DNA from: Ahrensia kielensis DSM 5890
GTDB taxonomy: Bacteria; Pseudomonadota; Alphaproteobacteria; Rhizobiales; Rhizobiaceae
Reading direction: 5' to 3'
Assembly: GCF_000374465.1 (NCBI RefSeq)
Contig: NZ_KB894528.1
Span: forward strand, 1,043,127 to 1,107,126
Length of the DNA: 64,000 bases
The position numbers and the translations under genes were made by a program. Under the pieces are notes generated by a model, which worked only from the letters and a program-made list of their open reading frames with translations, did not search any database and was not told where the DNA came from. Positions 53,033 to 61,881 of this stretch are shown piece by piece. Within the stretch, counting starts at the first letter, position 1. Every line of letters starts with the position of its first letter.

Positions 53033-53806
53033 TTATTTCGCTTTCTTTTTCCCTTTATTTCGAAGCACATGGGCGTAATCAGCATTATAAAGATCACTAT
53101 CGCGGAACTCGACATCGCCAAAAACTTTACCAACCATAATCAGCGCTGTACGCGTAATTTTATGCTTGCGCACTTCTTCTTTCATCCCCGCCAGCGTTGT
53201 CTTGATATATAGCTCATCGGGCCATGTCGCGCGATAAGCAATCACCACGGGACAATCATCCCCATAATAAGGCTCTAGCGAACGGCGAATATAATCCAGA
53301 TTTCTGATCGACAAATGGATCGCAAGCGTTGCTTTAGATTGCCCAAGAATTTCAAGTTGTTCACCGTCGGGCATCGCAGAAGCTTTCATGCCTGTGCGGG
53401 TCACGATGATCGTTTGTGCAATTTCCGGCAATGTAAGCTCGGTCTTAAGCTTTGCAGCAACACCAGCAAAAGCTGGCACACCCGGCACAACATCATAATC
53501 AATACCAAGCACATCAAGACGGCGCATTTGTTCAGCTACAGCGCCATAAATCGCCGGATCACCGGAATGAACACGGGCAACATCTTGGCCAAGCGCATGC
53601 GCCTTTTTGATCTCTTCAATGATCTGATCAAGATGCATTGGCGCGGTATCCATAACCAACGCATCATCTGGCGCAGCTTCGACAATCTCTGTTGGCACCA
53701 ATGATCCTGCATAAAGGCAAACAGGGCAATTTTCGATCAACCGCAATCCGCGAACAGTGATGAGGTCAGGCGCGCCCGGTCCCGCGCCAATAAAATAGAC
53801 GGTCAT
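53033..53806 (-). CDS. cobM: Precorrin-4 C11-methyltransferase (CobM/CbiF)
   Basis: 257 residues of the tetrapyrrole methylase fold: 'YFIGAGPGAPDLITVRGLRL' start, 'VARVHSGDPAIYGAVAEQM', 'VPGVPAFAGVAAKLKTELTL' and 'ATWPDELYIKTTLAGM'. It adds the C11 methyl group. The start overlaps the cbiG-cobJ stop by four bases, making it the last gene of the long minus-strand cob operon. The C-terminus ends in a Lys-rich tail. Confidence 0.92.
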   Translation of the reverse strand: MTVYFIGAGPGAPDLITVRGLRLIENCPVCLYAGSLVPTEIVEAAPDDALVMDTAPMHLDQIIEEIKKAHALGQDVARVHSGDPAIYGAVAEQMRRLDVLGIDYDVVPGVPAFAGVAAKLKTELTLPEIAQTIIVTRTGMKASAMPDGEQLEILGQSKATLAIHLSIRNLDYIRRSLEPYYGDDCPVVIAYRATWPDELYIKTTLAGMKEEVRKHKITRTALIMVGKVFGDVEFRDSDLYNADYAHVLRNKGKKKAK

Positions 53807-55620
53807 CGTGTGCTCTCCATTTGTGTTGTGTCTTTGCCGCTATAACCGCGCGGTGTGTAAACCCATGATTTGCCATCGCCGGTCGTAACAACACGGCTAT
53901 CTGATGAACCAACAATAACGACCGTCAACATGTCGACATCATCAACATTCAATTCGCCGAGCGGCACAATGCGCACCTTTTCGCCTTCACGGCCAAGATT
54001 GGTTGCTAGAATAACAGGCGAAGTGGCAGGGCGATGATTGAGTAATTCATCACGCGCCCAAGCAAGCTGCGTTCGGCGCTTTTTTGAGACTGGATTGTAA
54101 AAGGCAATCACAAAATCACCTTCACCAGCAGCGCGAACGCGCCTTTGAATATCGGCCCAAGGCGTCAAGAGATCAGACAATGAAATCGTGCAAAAATCAT
54201 GGCCAAGCGGTGCACCAGAACGTGCCGCTGCCCCCTGCAATGCAGAAATACCGGGCGAGCAAATAACTTCAATGCGCTGCGCAGCATCCGTAATACCGCC
54301 CTTATCGAAAAGCTCATAGATCAAAGTCGCCATCGCATAAATGCCTGCATCACCGGAACATACGAGCGCAACATCTTTGCCCTCGCCTGCAAGCTCCATC
54401 GCATGGCGCACACGGTCTTCTTCCTTGCCAAGATCAAAATCGTGTCTCTGTTTGCCATTGGCCAATGGTCCAAGCAGATCAAGATAAAGCGAATAGCCCA
54501 CAAGGTCTGTGGACTTCAAAACCATGCGGCTGACTTCTGGCGAACGCCATGCTTCTGATCCAGGCCCAATGCCGACAACATACACAGTGCCCCGCGCCCG
54601 GCCTGCAAGCGCCGTCATTGGTTTTGCGGCACGCGCTATCGCACATGTCGACTTTTTAGTTTTAGCTTTCGGGGCAATCAAATCACCATCGTCGCCAACA
54701 GATGCCAATGCTGCACCTTCCGATACACCGTGGCAGCCAACTTCGGCAAAAACCACATCGGACGGGTTTTGCAATCGCGCTGTCTCCGCTTCCAATGTAG
54801 CTGCATCGAAGAACCGTGCAGGAACATTGAAATGGTTTGCCAAGGCATGAACAGCTGCTTCATCTGACTTAACATCAATCGAAGCGATGCACGCAATGGA
54901 ATGCTGCGAAAGATTAGCCTTGCTCAACTGCGCTAAAACTAACTCTTGCAAGTCTTCGGCAGGGCAACCACGTTCACAGCCAACACCAATAACGATGTTT
55001 TTAAGGTGATAAACCAATTGGTTTGCGCTTGGCGCATAGGTTTGATCCGTAACCACAATTGATACAGCGCCATCATCAGAAAATGACAATGTGCTTGCCG
55101 TCAGCCATTCAGCTTGGCCTTCCAGCTTAACCGTTGCGCCAGCGACAAGGGAAGCCATAACTTCTTTTGCAGCTTCAGGATTGGCCAGAACAAAACCATC
55201 GGGCGGATTATCAAGTGCAACACCAAACTTCACATCGCCTGCCGTGGTCACAGCTGCAAAACCATTCAATGCGTCTGCGATCTCACGCGCTAAATCATTG
55301 GCACCATGATGCCCACCCAAAAGCGGCACAATGCTTGCCCCATTTTCAGAAACAGCAAGCACAGCTGGCTCGTTCATTTTGTCGCTAAGCACAGGCGCAA
55401 GCAACCGTATCAATGCGCCCGAAGCCATCACGGCAATAATGGGCGTGCCATCTAAAAACAGCGCTTGAACATGTGCACGCAGATCGTCGATTGGCGTCAA
55501 TTCAGCGCCAGATACACGTTTTTTCTGCGCGTGAATAACGCCGTTTGTTGCTTCTGCGATTTTTCGCGCAACCGGTAGCGCAGATTCGCTCAGCACAATA
55601 ATGGCAGTTTGCTTAGTCAT
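53803..55620 (-). CDS. cobJ: CbiG-CobJ fusion: cobalamin hydrolase and precorrin-3B C17-methyltransferase
   Basis: 605 residues. Residues 1 to about 335 are CbiG-like ('GTPIIAVMASGALIRLLAPV', 'GHHGANDLAREIADALNGFA' and 'GVGCERGCPAEDLQELVLAQ'), the enzyme that opens the delta-lactone in the anaerobic route. From about 343, 'GTVYVVGIGPGSEAWRSPEV' starts a complete CobJ/CbiH methylase ('VALVCSGDAGIYAMATL', 'VICSPGISALQGAAARSGAP'), which performs ring contraction with C17 methylation. The fusion suggests coupled ring contraction and lactone opening. It overlaps its neighbours by 4 and 8 bases. CobG, the aerobic partner of CobJ, is not in the window. Confidence 0.92.
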   Translation of the reverse strand: MTKQTAIIVLSESALPVARKIAEATNGVIHAQKKRVSGAELTPIDDLRAHVQALFLDGTPIIAVMASGALIRLLAPVLSDKMNEPAVLAVSENGASIVPLLGGHHGANDLAREIADALNGFAAVTTAGDVKFGVALDNPPDGFVLANPEAAKEVMASLVAGATVKLEGQAEWLTASTLSFSDDGAVSIVVTDQTYAPSANQLVYHLKNIVIGVGCERGCPAEDLQELVLAQLSKANLSQHSIACIASIDVKSDEAAVHALANHFNVPARFFDAATLEAETARLQNPSDVVFAEVGCHGVSEGAALASVGDDGDLIAPKAKTKKSTCAIARAAKPMTALAGRARGTVYVVGIGPGSEAWRSPEVSRMVLKSTDLVGYSLYLDLLGPLANGKQRHDFDLGKEEDRVRHAMELAGEGKDVALVCSGDAGIYAMATLIYELFDKGGITDAAQRIEVICSPGISALQGAAARSGAPLGHDFCTISLSDLLTPWADIQRRVRAAGEGDFVIAFYNPVSKKRRTQLAWARDELLNHRPATSPVILATNLGREGEKVRIVPLGELNVDDVDMLTVVIVGSSDSRVVTTGDGKSWVYTPRGYSGKDTTQMESTR

Positions 55621-56350
55621 ATTTGGTCACATTCATATTAACGGTGTCGATCCAAGGCTCTGCGCCTTTGTAAATCGTGATCATAGAAAAATAGGGAGCG
55701 GTTTCGTCCGTCATATCTGCAAGGCGCATGGTGCGTTGTTCGGCAAGGCTCACGCGCTCAAGGTAAACGGCCTTATCAAGCAGGTTCATTTCGCCCATCA
55801 ATGTGCGAATACGCGCAAGATGGCGGCCAACTTTCATAATGACGAGTGCATCAGCCGCATTAATACGTGCACGCAATTCATCATCCGGCAATGGTCCAGG
55901 TAGGATTGTCAGAACATCATTGCGCGCAGCAAGCGGAATGCCGCTCATCGCAGCACCCGTCATAATAGATGAGACACCCGGCACGACTTCGCAGTCATAG
56001 CGCTCAGCCAAGCGCTCATAAACATACATGAAGGACCCATAAAAGAACGGATCACCTTCACAAAGAACCACCACATCACGGCCAGCATCAAGATGCGCCG
56101 CAATATTTTTAGATGCTTCATCATACACTTGGGCGGCAGGAAACCGCTCAACACGCATCGGCACAATGATGGGAAGTTCAATTTGTTCAGCACTTAGATA
56201 TTCGGCAACGATAGACCGAGCAAAGCTTTGCCCGCTATCAGGTGCCGGATAAGCAACAACCGGACAGGATTGCAAAATACGGTGCGCTTTGATCGTAATA
56301 AGTTCCGGATCACCCGGCCCAACGCCCACGCCATAAAGTTTACCGCTCAT
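55613..56350 (-). CDS. cobI: Precorrin-2 C20-methyltransferase (CobI/CbiL)
   Basis: 245 residues: 'LYGVGVGPGDPELITIKAHR' start, 'VVLCEGDPFFYGSFMYVYER' and 'VVPGVSSIMTGAAMSGIPLA' are the SAM-binding tetrapyrrole methylase motifs. It methylates C20 of precorrin-2 (CobI) or cobalt-sirohydrochlorin (CbiL); the two activities are not separable by eye, which matters because cbiX is in the same operon. It is coupled to cobL upstream and cbiG-cobJ downstream. Confidence 0.92.
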   Translation of the reverse strand: MSGKLYGVGVGPGDPELITIKAHRILQSCPVVAYPAPDSGQSFARSIVAEYLSAEQIELPIIVPMRVERFPAAQVYDEASKNIAAHLDAGRDVVVLCEGDPFFYGSFMYVYERLAERYDCEVVPGVSSIMTGAAMSGIPLAARNDVLTILPGPLPDDELRARINAADALVIMKVGRHLARIRTLMGEMNLLDKAVYLERVSLAEQRTMRLADMTDETAPYFSMITIYKGAEPWIDTVNMNVTKYD

Positions 56351-57552
56351 AGGTCTTTACTCCATGACCACTGCGTCACTGACATAGAAGGTTTCCAACC
56401 GTGAAAAGAACCAACATCAATGACACTTTCCACGGAAATACGTTGCAACTCGCCGCCATGTTTTGCAAAAACTTCCAGCAGCACAGCTTCGCTTTCAAGC
56501 GTTACAGCATGGGCAACAAGACGGCCATGAGGTTTCAAAGCATCAATTGAAACCGCGACAGTCTCCATTGATAAGCCGCCGCCGATAAACACAGCATCTG
56601 GCGCAGGCAGCCCACCCAAAGAGTGAGGCACTTGCCCGTCCACTAATTTAAGCTTGGGCGTGCCGAGCTGGGCAGCATTTTGCTGCGCCATCGCACGGCG
56701 ATCTTCGCGCGGCTCCAAACCAATAGCCTGCGCTTCTGGTGCACCGCGCATCCATTCGATTGCAATAGAGCCACACCCACAGCCAATATCCCACAGCAAT
56801 GCGCCGCGTGTTGGGGCGAGCTTAGACAGTGCTAACGCCCGAACAGCACGCTTGGTCATTTTGCCATCATGAACAAAGGCATCATCGGGCAAACCAGTGC
56901 GCGGCAATATCTGCGCCCCTGCCCCAGCAACACATTCAACGGCCAAAGTGTGGAAATCTGGAACATCATGCTTCCAGCTTTCTGCAACACCTTCAAACCG
57001 CGCCTCGTTTGGGCCGCCAAGTGCGGCAAGTACAGTCATTTTAGATGCGCCATAGCCGCGATCAACAAGCAGTTCTGCGACCGTTTCAGGCGATGTTTTG
57101 TCTTTTGTCAAAATGAGCAAACGCACATCAGGCGCAAAATATGGAACGATCTGTTCAGCCGCACGGCCATGCACGGTCAGCGTTTCAACATCTGCCAAGG
57201 ACCAGCCAAGCCGAGCCGCCGCCCATTGGAAGGCAGACAATTGTGGGTGATAAGAAATTTCAGCTACTGGAATAGCGCGGCCAATACGTGCCCCAACCGA
57301 ATACCAAAGTGGATCACCCGTCACCAAAACAACGACAGACTTTCCCTTATAGCTTTTAATCGTATCAATCATCGCATCAAAAGGTGACGGCCATTTAATG
57401 CGCGTCGCGTTCGGCGCATCTGCCAATTTATGATGGCGATCACCGCCAATGATTATTTCCGCAGCGCTAATCAGCGCACGCGCCTCTTGCGATAGACCGT
57501 CAATACCATCTTCGCCGATGCCAATAATATTAAGCCAAGCTGTGCTCATCAA
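56347..57552 (-). CDS. cobL: Precorrin-6Y C5,15-methyltransferase, decarboxylating (CobL)
   Basis: 401 residues, the usual two-domain CobL. The N-terminal CbiE-like methylase (about 1-200) shows 'LNIIGIGEDGIDGLSQEARA' and 'VVVLVTGDPLWYSVGARIGR'. The C-terminal CbiT-like Rossmann methylase starts with 'GALLWDIGCGCGSIAIEWMR' and continues 'AIGLEPREDRRAMAQQNAAQ'. It methylates C5 and C15 and decarboxylates the C12 acetate. Four-base overlaps connect it to cobI and the cobH fusion. Confidence 0.94.
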   Translation of the reverse strand: MMSTAWLNIIGIGEDGIDGLSQEARALISAAEIIIGGDRHHKLADAPNATRIKWPSPFDAMIDTIKSYKGKSVVVLVTGDPLWYSVGARIGRAIPVAEISYHPQLSAFQWAAARLGWSLADVETLTVHGRAAEQIVPYFAPDVRLLILTKDKTSPETVAELLVDRGYGASKMTVLAALGGPNEARFEGVAESWKHDVPDFHTLAVECVAGAGAQILPRTGLPDDAFVHDGKMTKRAVRALALSKLAPTRGALLWDIGCGCGSIAIEWMRGAPEAQAIGLEPREDRRAMAQQNAAQLGTPKLKLVDGQVPHSLGGLPAPDAVFIGGGLSMETVAVSIDALKPHGRLVAHAVTLESEAVLLEVFAKHGGELQRISVESVIDVGSFHGWKPSMSVTQWSWSKDL

Positions 57553-59075
57553 AGACCACCTTTCAAGCCGCCAGCAAGCGCATTAAGCGTAGCCGATGCC
57601 ATTGCGCTGCCACCGCGGCGACCACGCACAGCGATATAAGGCACTCCGCGACTATCTGCGATCAACGCTTCCTTACTTTCAAGCGCACCAACAAATCCGA
57701 CAGGCATACCAATGATCAGCGCTGGCTTCTCCGCGCCATCATCAATCAATTCAAGCAACCGGAAAAGGGCCGTTGGCGCATTACCAATCACCACCACTGC
57801 ACCGCCCAAATGATCTTTCAAAATATCCATAGCCGCTGCGCTGCGCGTATTTTGCATGTCGCCAGCGAGGGTGCGTGTTGCCTCATCAGCAATCGCGCAA
57901 AGCAACTTATTGTCATGCATTAAATGGCGTTTGATGATGCCGTGACGCACCATTTCAACATCACAAATAATCGGCGCACCATTTTTAAGCGCAGCCGTTC
58001 CAGCCTTCACCGCACCAGTCGAAAAAGCGATATCATCAACGACATCGATCATCCCGCAAGAATGAATCAATCTGACAGCAACTTCGCGCATATCACTGGG
58101 AAGACTCGACAAATTCGCCTCGCGCATCACCGTCGCAAAGGACTGCTTATAAATTTCTGCAGGATCACGAATGTAATCCAATCCGGTGGTCTGAACTTTT
58201 GGCGCACGCACAATCCAGCCTTCTTCGCGCTCAACCACCGCACGGTCAGCACCGTTCAAATCTTCAGGACATGACAGACAATAGGCAAAGCCATCCTGCG
58301 CATCGGCTTGTGAAAACACCTGTGCCACCGTGCGCACTTGCGCCGCATCTTTGACCTCGTCGTCGCCCTGTTCAATCGGAAAAATTGACGGATAAATTTC
58401 TGCGATCACAACCGACTTTGAAAGATCATCATTAAATTTTGTTTCAAAAGGCCAAACAGCAATATGATCTTTCAGCGCCATATCTTCGCGCAAAGATTGC
58501 AGATGTTTTATACCTGTCATCGACTGCGCAGCGACGACGCCAGCACCTGCCATTTGCCATAGTGATTTTGCGCTTTTGTAAACCCGCTCCACGCGCCTAA
58601 ACTCGCGGATCATGCCAAAAGCATGGCTTGGTTTTGTTGGCGCAAGACCGGGATAACGCTCCCCATGCTGGTGTGGATGTCCCCAAAACGGACCATCAAC
58701 CACGCCGTCAAAAGCCGTTTGGTTGAGGATTCCAGCTGTTTCATATGTGTTTGACTGATTGTCAGCATTGTCTGAAACAAGTGCCGAAAACCGTTCCCAA
58801 ACACTTTGCCAATCTGCAGCACCGCTAATACGCTCGGCAACACCTTGCGGATAACCAAAGGCAAAATCAAAGCCAGCAAAAAGGCGTTTACGGGTAGCCA
58901 AACTGTCGGCAATAACCTCCCGAACAAGCGCCATAGCTTCAAACCGCGTTGCCAGATTACGCACCCATTGCAACTCAGTGCCATCGCACAACGCAACCCA
59001 AATTGAGTCTTTACCCATTTTGGGTGCGTTCGCTGCAGACCAATCCACAATCAAATATCTGTCAAACAGCGCCAC
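57549..59075 (-). CDS. cobH: Precorrin-8X methylmutase (CobH) fused to an N-terminal DUF429-like domain
   Basis: 508 residues, more than twice the roughly 210 of CobH. The C-terminal 215 residues are CobH/CbiC ('DPAEIYKQSFATVMREANLS', 'VRLIHSCGMIDVVDDIAFST', 'GAPIICDVEMVRHGI', 'GNAPTALFRLLELI'), with the catalytic His in RLIHSCGM, moving the C11 methyl to C12. Residues 1 to about 290 form a separate domain starting 'YLIVDWSAANAPKMGKDSIW' with 'FAGFDFAFGYPQGVAERISG'. The acidic DWSA and DFAFGYP motifs suggest an RNase H-like DUF429-type fold; the function is unknown. It lies ten bases after cbiX and overlaps cobL. Confidence 0.88.
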   Translation of the reverse strand: MALFDRYLIVDWSAANAPKMGKDSIWVALCDGTELQWVRNLATRFEAMALVREVIADSLATRKRLFAGFDFAFGYPQGVAERISGAADWQSVWERFSALVSDNADNQSNTYETAGILNQTAFDGVVDGPFWGHPHQHGERYPGLAPTKPSHAFGMIREFRRVERVYKSAKSLWQMAGAGVVAAQSMTGIKHLQSLREDMALKDHIAVWPFETKFNDDLSKSVVIAEIYPSIFPIEQGDDEVKDAAQVRTVAQVFSQADAQDGFAYCLSCPEDLNGADRAVVEREEGWIVRAPKVQTTGLDYIRDPAEIYKQSFATVMREANLSSLPSDMREVAVRLIHSCGMIDVVDDIAFSTGAVKAGTAALKNGAPIICDVEMVRHGIIKRHLMHDNKLLCAIADEATRTLAGDMQNTRSAAAMDILKDHLGGAVVVIGNAPTALFRLLELIDDGAEKPALIIGMPVGFVGALESKEALIADSRGVPYIAVRGRRGGSAMASATLNALAGGLKGGL

Positions 59076-59085
59076 GGCAGTGTGC

Positions 59086-60219
59086 TCAGTTCTTTTTCAA
59101 TGTGCGCGGACCAAGCGGGTGGTCTGCCTGCGGATATGGGTGATGGTGATGATCATCATGGCTATGAGCGTGGTCATGGTGATGGTCGTGGTCGTGTGCG
59201 TGATCATGGTCATGGTCGTGCGAATGAACCGGCGTCCACTCAAGGCCGTGCTTGGCACAAAATGCCTCATCACGACATGACGCATCACAGTCACCATCGC
59301 ATGGACAATTGACGGGCGCGCCGCCAACTCCTTCCACATGGTGATGGTGGCTTTCTTGCGCCAAACCAACTTCAGCTTCAAACCCTAGAACCTGCTCACG
59401 ATATTTACACATCTGGCAGTTCATATTGTTGCTGCCCTCAATGATTTCGCGAACGCGCTCAACCATCGTGTCGATCACCAAATCATGGTCGTTTAAATAA
59501 CCAGCCTTGATAAACTCAATATCGGGATGTTTTGCAGCAACACTATCGGTTTGCGTGTAAATACGTTTGACCAATACGCCGGTAAAAAGAAAATATGGGA
59601 AAACAACGATACGTTTGTACCCAAGTTTAGAAACATGTTCGAGCGCTGGCTCAACCAGCGGAAACGTAACGCCAGAATAGGCTGTCTCGCCCCATGCGAA
59701 CCCCAAGCCTTCCCAAAGCATACGCATAACTTTGGCAACATTGGAGTTGGCATCAGGATCAGAAGCACCGCGTCCGACAACAACCAGCATGGAATCATGC
59801 AGGCTTTCGCCCTCTTTCCAGCCAGAAGCGACAAGCGCTTCTTTAATTCGTGCGCCTGCAGCGCGGATCATCCGCATATCAATGCCCAGTTCGCGGCCAT
59901 AATCGACAGTGATGTCGCGGTTTTGCGCTTGGTATGTATTCAGCACTGACGGAATATCATTTTTCGCATGACCAGCAGCAAACAACATGCCCGGCACAGC
60001 CAACACATGGTTCACACCTTTGGCTTTAAGCGCATCAATGCTTTGGTGAATAACAGGGTTGGCAAATTCCAAATAGCCATAGTCAACGGGCACATCGGGA
60101 AACCGCTCACGCATACGTTCGGCAAGCTTTGCAAACTCACCAACCGCATTCTGGTTACGGCTGCCATGACCGCAGATCATGACACCGTATTTTTTGCCGT
60201 CAGGCGCGTTCTCAAACAT
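59086..60219 (-). CDS. cbiX: Long-form sirohydrochlorin cobaltochelatase (CbiX)
   Basis: 377 residues from ATG 60219. Two chelatase half-domains ('GVMICGHGSRNQNAVGEFAK' with its metal His, 'MLFAAGHAKNDIPS', and 'RIVVFPYFLFTGVLVKRIYT') are followed by an Fe-S type MxCxxC motif (MNCQMCKYR), a second Cys-rich patch ('CPCDGDCDASCRDEAFCAKH') and a C-terminal His/Asp-rich tail of about 40 residues. This is the long CbiX known from Bacillus, inserting cobalt into sirohydrochlorin early in the anaerobic route. ATG 60219 overlaps the preceding small gene's stop by eight bases; a TTG at 60234 is the alternative. Confidence 0.92.
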   Translation of the reverse strand: MFENAPDGKKYGVMICGHGSRNQNAVGEFAKLAERMRERFPDVPVDYGYLEFANPVIHQSIDALKAKGVNHVLAVPGMLFAAGHAKNDIPSVLNTYQAQNRDITVDYGRELGIDMRMIRAAGARIKEALVASGWKEGESLHDSMLVVVGRGASDPDANSNVAKVMRMLWEGLGFAWGETAYSGVTFPLVEPALEHVSKLGYKRIVVFPYFLFTGVLVKRIYTQTDSVAAKHPDIEFIKAGYLNDHDLVIDTMVERVREIIEGSNNMNCQMCKYREQVLGFEAEVGLAQESHHHHVEGVGGAPVNCPCDGDCDASCRDEAFCAKHGLEWTPVHSHDHDHDHAHDHDHHHDHAHSHDDHHHHPYPQADHPLGPRTLKKN

Positions 60220-60394
60220 TGTTTGATTTGCCAAACTTTACATAAAGAGCAGCAAGAATTGCAACAGCAATGATAGCACCGGCATAGAGCAGATGATGCC
60301 CATGGCCATCTTTAAATTCAACATGGCCAGCATGCGCAAATGCGTTCGTTGCAAGAATGGAAGAAAGAAGTGTAACGAAAATTCTAAGCATCAT
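60212..60394 (-). CDS. Small membrane protein preceding cbiX (DUF6732-like)
   Basis: 60 residues: a signal-like first segment (MMLRIFVTLLSSILATNAFA), a short His-rich part ('HAGHVEFKDGHGHH'), one transmembrane helix and a basic end. Similar tiny His-containing membrane proteins sit next to cbiX or cobalt genes in alphaproteobacteria; the family name is recalled, not checked. Placement before a cobalt chelatase and the exposed histidines suggest cobalt handling (inference). GAGGGACTT precedes two adjacent ATGs at 60394 and 60391. It overlaps cbiX by eight bases. Confidence 0.72.
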   Translation of the reverse strand: MMLRIFVTLLSSILATNAFAHAGHVEFKDGHGHHLLYAGAIIAVAILAALYVKFGKSNNV

Positions 60395-60429
60395 AAGTCC
60401 CTCAATTGCTATTGGCATTACCAAGGGCA

Positions 60430-60547
60430 CTCGAGTTCAATTAAGAACCAAGATCTTCAGTTCGGCAGCGTTTGTTCAAGGTCCCCGAGCTGGGTCAACC
60501 AATTAACAAACCCCGTTCTGGCCATCATAAATAGCACCACCGGTAAT
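60430..60547 (-). ncRNA. Structured 5' leader or small RNA upstream of the cbiX operon
   Basis: Starting just after the promoter at 60554-60582, about 150 untranslated bases precede the small membrane gene. AACAAAC (60505-60511) and GTTTGTT (60470-60476) can form a seven-base stem enclosing a G/C-rich inner dyad (GGTCCCC ... GGGTCAACC region, 60480-60500). The position is where a cobalamin riboswitch would be expected, but I do not find the B12-box or the conserved core of that class. It may be an unlisted leader, a free small RNA, or unstructured spacer. Confidence 0.4.
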
Positions 60548-60553
60548 CGGTCG

Positions 60554-60582
60554 AACCTAGGCATTAAAAACCTATGGGTCAA
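60554..60582 (-). promoter_or_regulatory. Candidate sigma-70 promoter for the cbiX operon
   Basis: On the minus strand, TTGACC (60582-60577) and TAGGTT (60559-60554) are separated by exactly 17 bases. Transcription would start near 60547, leaving a leader of about 150 bases before the small membrane gene and cbiX. Confidence 0.5.
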
Positions 60583-60609
60583 TCATAGAAACTCAGGATG
60601 CAAAAGTTT

Positions 60610-61053
60610 TTAATCGGCAATTGGCCCATGCGATTTTAAATCGAATCCAAGCAGTGTCGCGGTTCGCTCGATAAGCTTAACTTCTGACGTTACTAGCTCA
60701 CCATCGGCCTCAGCAATTGCAATCATATGATCAAGCAATTTTTGGCGGCGTTCGAGGCTGAGCTCTTTAAACATTTCAGCTGATTGTGTTGCGGACGTCT
60801 CATAGGCCATATCGGCAAGATATTTATATATGGCATCAAGCGCACTGGGCGTGACGTCAAATTCTTCTGCGCATATGCGTTTGAGCATATCAATCTCGAC
60901 TTCACGTACTGTGCCATCAGCCAAAATCATTCGAAAAAGCAATAAGAGCTCCGCACTCAGCGTCGGATCGCCCGCAACCAAACGGACATTTTTATCCGTT
61001 TCAATCATTGATTTAACTTTAGCAAAAAGACTTTGCGGTTTTTCGTCGCCCAT
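60610..61053 (-). CDS. TerB-family protein
   Basis: 147 residues with the helical TerB fold: 'RLVAGDPTLSAELLLLFRMI' followed by 'LADGTVREVEIDMLKRICAE' and the second, acidic repeat 'IAEADGELVTSEVKLIERTA'. TerB-like domains bind metals through such acidic helices and occur in tellurite-resistance and membrane-stress contexts. No other ter gene is close, so a tellurite role is not supported. ATG 61053 follows GGGGGA; an upstream TTG would overlap that site. Confidence 0.82.
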   Translation of the reverse strand: MGDEKPQSLFAKVKSMIETDKNVRLVAGDPTLSAELLLLFRMILADGTVREVEIDMLKRICAEEFDVTPSALDAIYKYLADMAYETSATQSAEMFKELSLERRQKLLDHMIAIAEADGELVTSEVKLIERTATLLGFDLKSHGPIAD

Positions 61054-61122
61054 TAGATCCCCCAATCCGTGTTCGGCAGTTTAGCACTTGCCAATACAAG
61101 CTTACTATGATCATGGAATGAT

Positions 61123-61881
61123 ATGTCAGCAAGCAATGAAATCATCATCCTGTTAGTATTCGCAGCCTTTTTTGCTGGTTTCATTGATTCAATTGCAGGC
61201 GGTGGCGGTCTTGTCACATTGCCGGTGCTACTCATTGCAGGTTTGCCGCCGCTTCAAGCCTTGGCCACCAATAAACTACAGGGGCTTTTCGGCTCTGGCT
61301 CCGCTGCTTACACCTATGCATCTAAAGGCCATGTGGACCTAAAAAAGCAAATCGTTCCTGCTATCATATCAGGGTTAGCGGCCTGCATTGGGGCGATATT
61401 AATTACACAGCTTCCATCGGAAAACATTCGCCTCATATTACCTGCGCTACTGATCGCCATAGCACTCTTCTTTTGGTTCAAACCTGGCCTTGACGATGTT
61501 GACCGCGCCCAAAGACTAACGCCATTTGTATTCATGGCAACATTAGTGCCGCTTATCGGCTTTTATGATGGTTTTTTCGGCCCAGGAACTGGCTCCTTCT
61601 TCATGCTTGCTTTTGTAACTCTTTCTGGCTTTGGCATTTTAAAAGCAACCGCGCACACAAAGCTTCTCAATTTTGCTTCAAATATTGGCGGCTTCGTCGT
61701 GTTGGCAATCGCTGGCGCAGTGGTTTGGAAGCTTGGAATTTTGATGGGTATTGCACAATTTGCAGGCGCTCAAGTCGGCGCAAGACTAGCGATGAAGCAA
61801 GGCTCCCGCATTATTAAACCGCTGCTCACATTGACCTGTATAGCCTTGGCAGCAAAACTACTCTTCGATCAATATTACTAG
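61123..61881 (+). CDS. TSUP-family (TauE/SafE) membrane permease
   Basis: 252 residues with about seven to eight helices and the family motif pairs 'AGFIDSIAGGGGLVTLPVLL' and 'GFYDGFFGPGTGSFFMLAFV'. TSUP members move sulfite, sulfonates or other organic anions; substrate is not predictable from sequence. It overlaps the convergent gene at 61878 by four bases. The sulfite dehydrogenase at the other end of the window makes sulfite export conceivable, but the distance gives no support. Confidence 0.88.
   Translation: MSASNEIIILLVFAAFFAGFIDSIAGGGGLVTLPVLLIAGLPPLQALATNKLQGLFGSGSAAYTYASKGHVDLKKQIVPAIISGLAACIGAILITQLPSENIRLILPALLIAIALFFWFKPGLDDVDRAQRLTPFVFMATLVPLIGFYDGFFGPGTGSFFMLAFVTLSGFGILKATAHTKLLNFASNIGGFVVLAIAGAVVWKLGILMGIAQFAGAQVGARLAMKQGSRIIKPLLTLTCIALAAKLLFDQYY

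Noticed and set aside
59140-59230. Short direct repeats resembling a CRISPR or tandem array
   Set aside because: They are codons of the His-rich tail of CbiX; no regular repeat-spacer structure is present.
60540-60560. tRNA T-arm-like sequence near GGTCGAACC
   Set aside because: No acceptor, D-arm or anticodon arm can be built around it.
60430-60600. Cobalamin riboswitch upstream of cbiX
   Set aside because: The conserved riboswitch core and B12 box were looked for on the minus strand and not found; only generic stems are visible.
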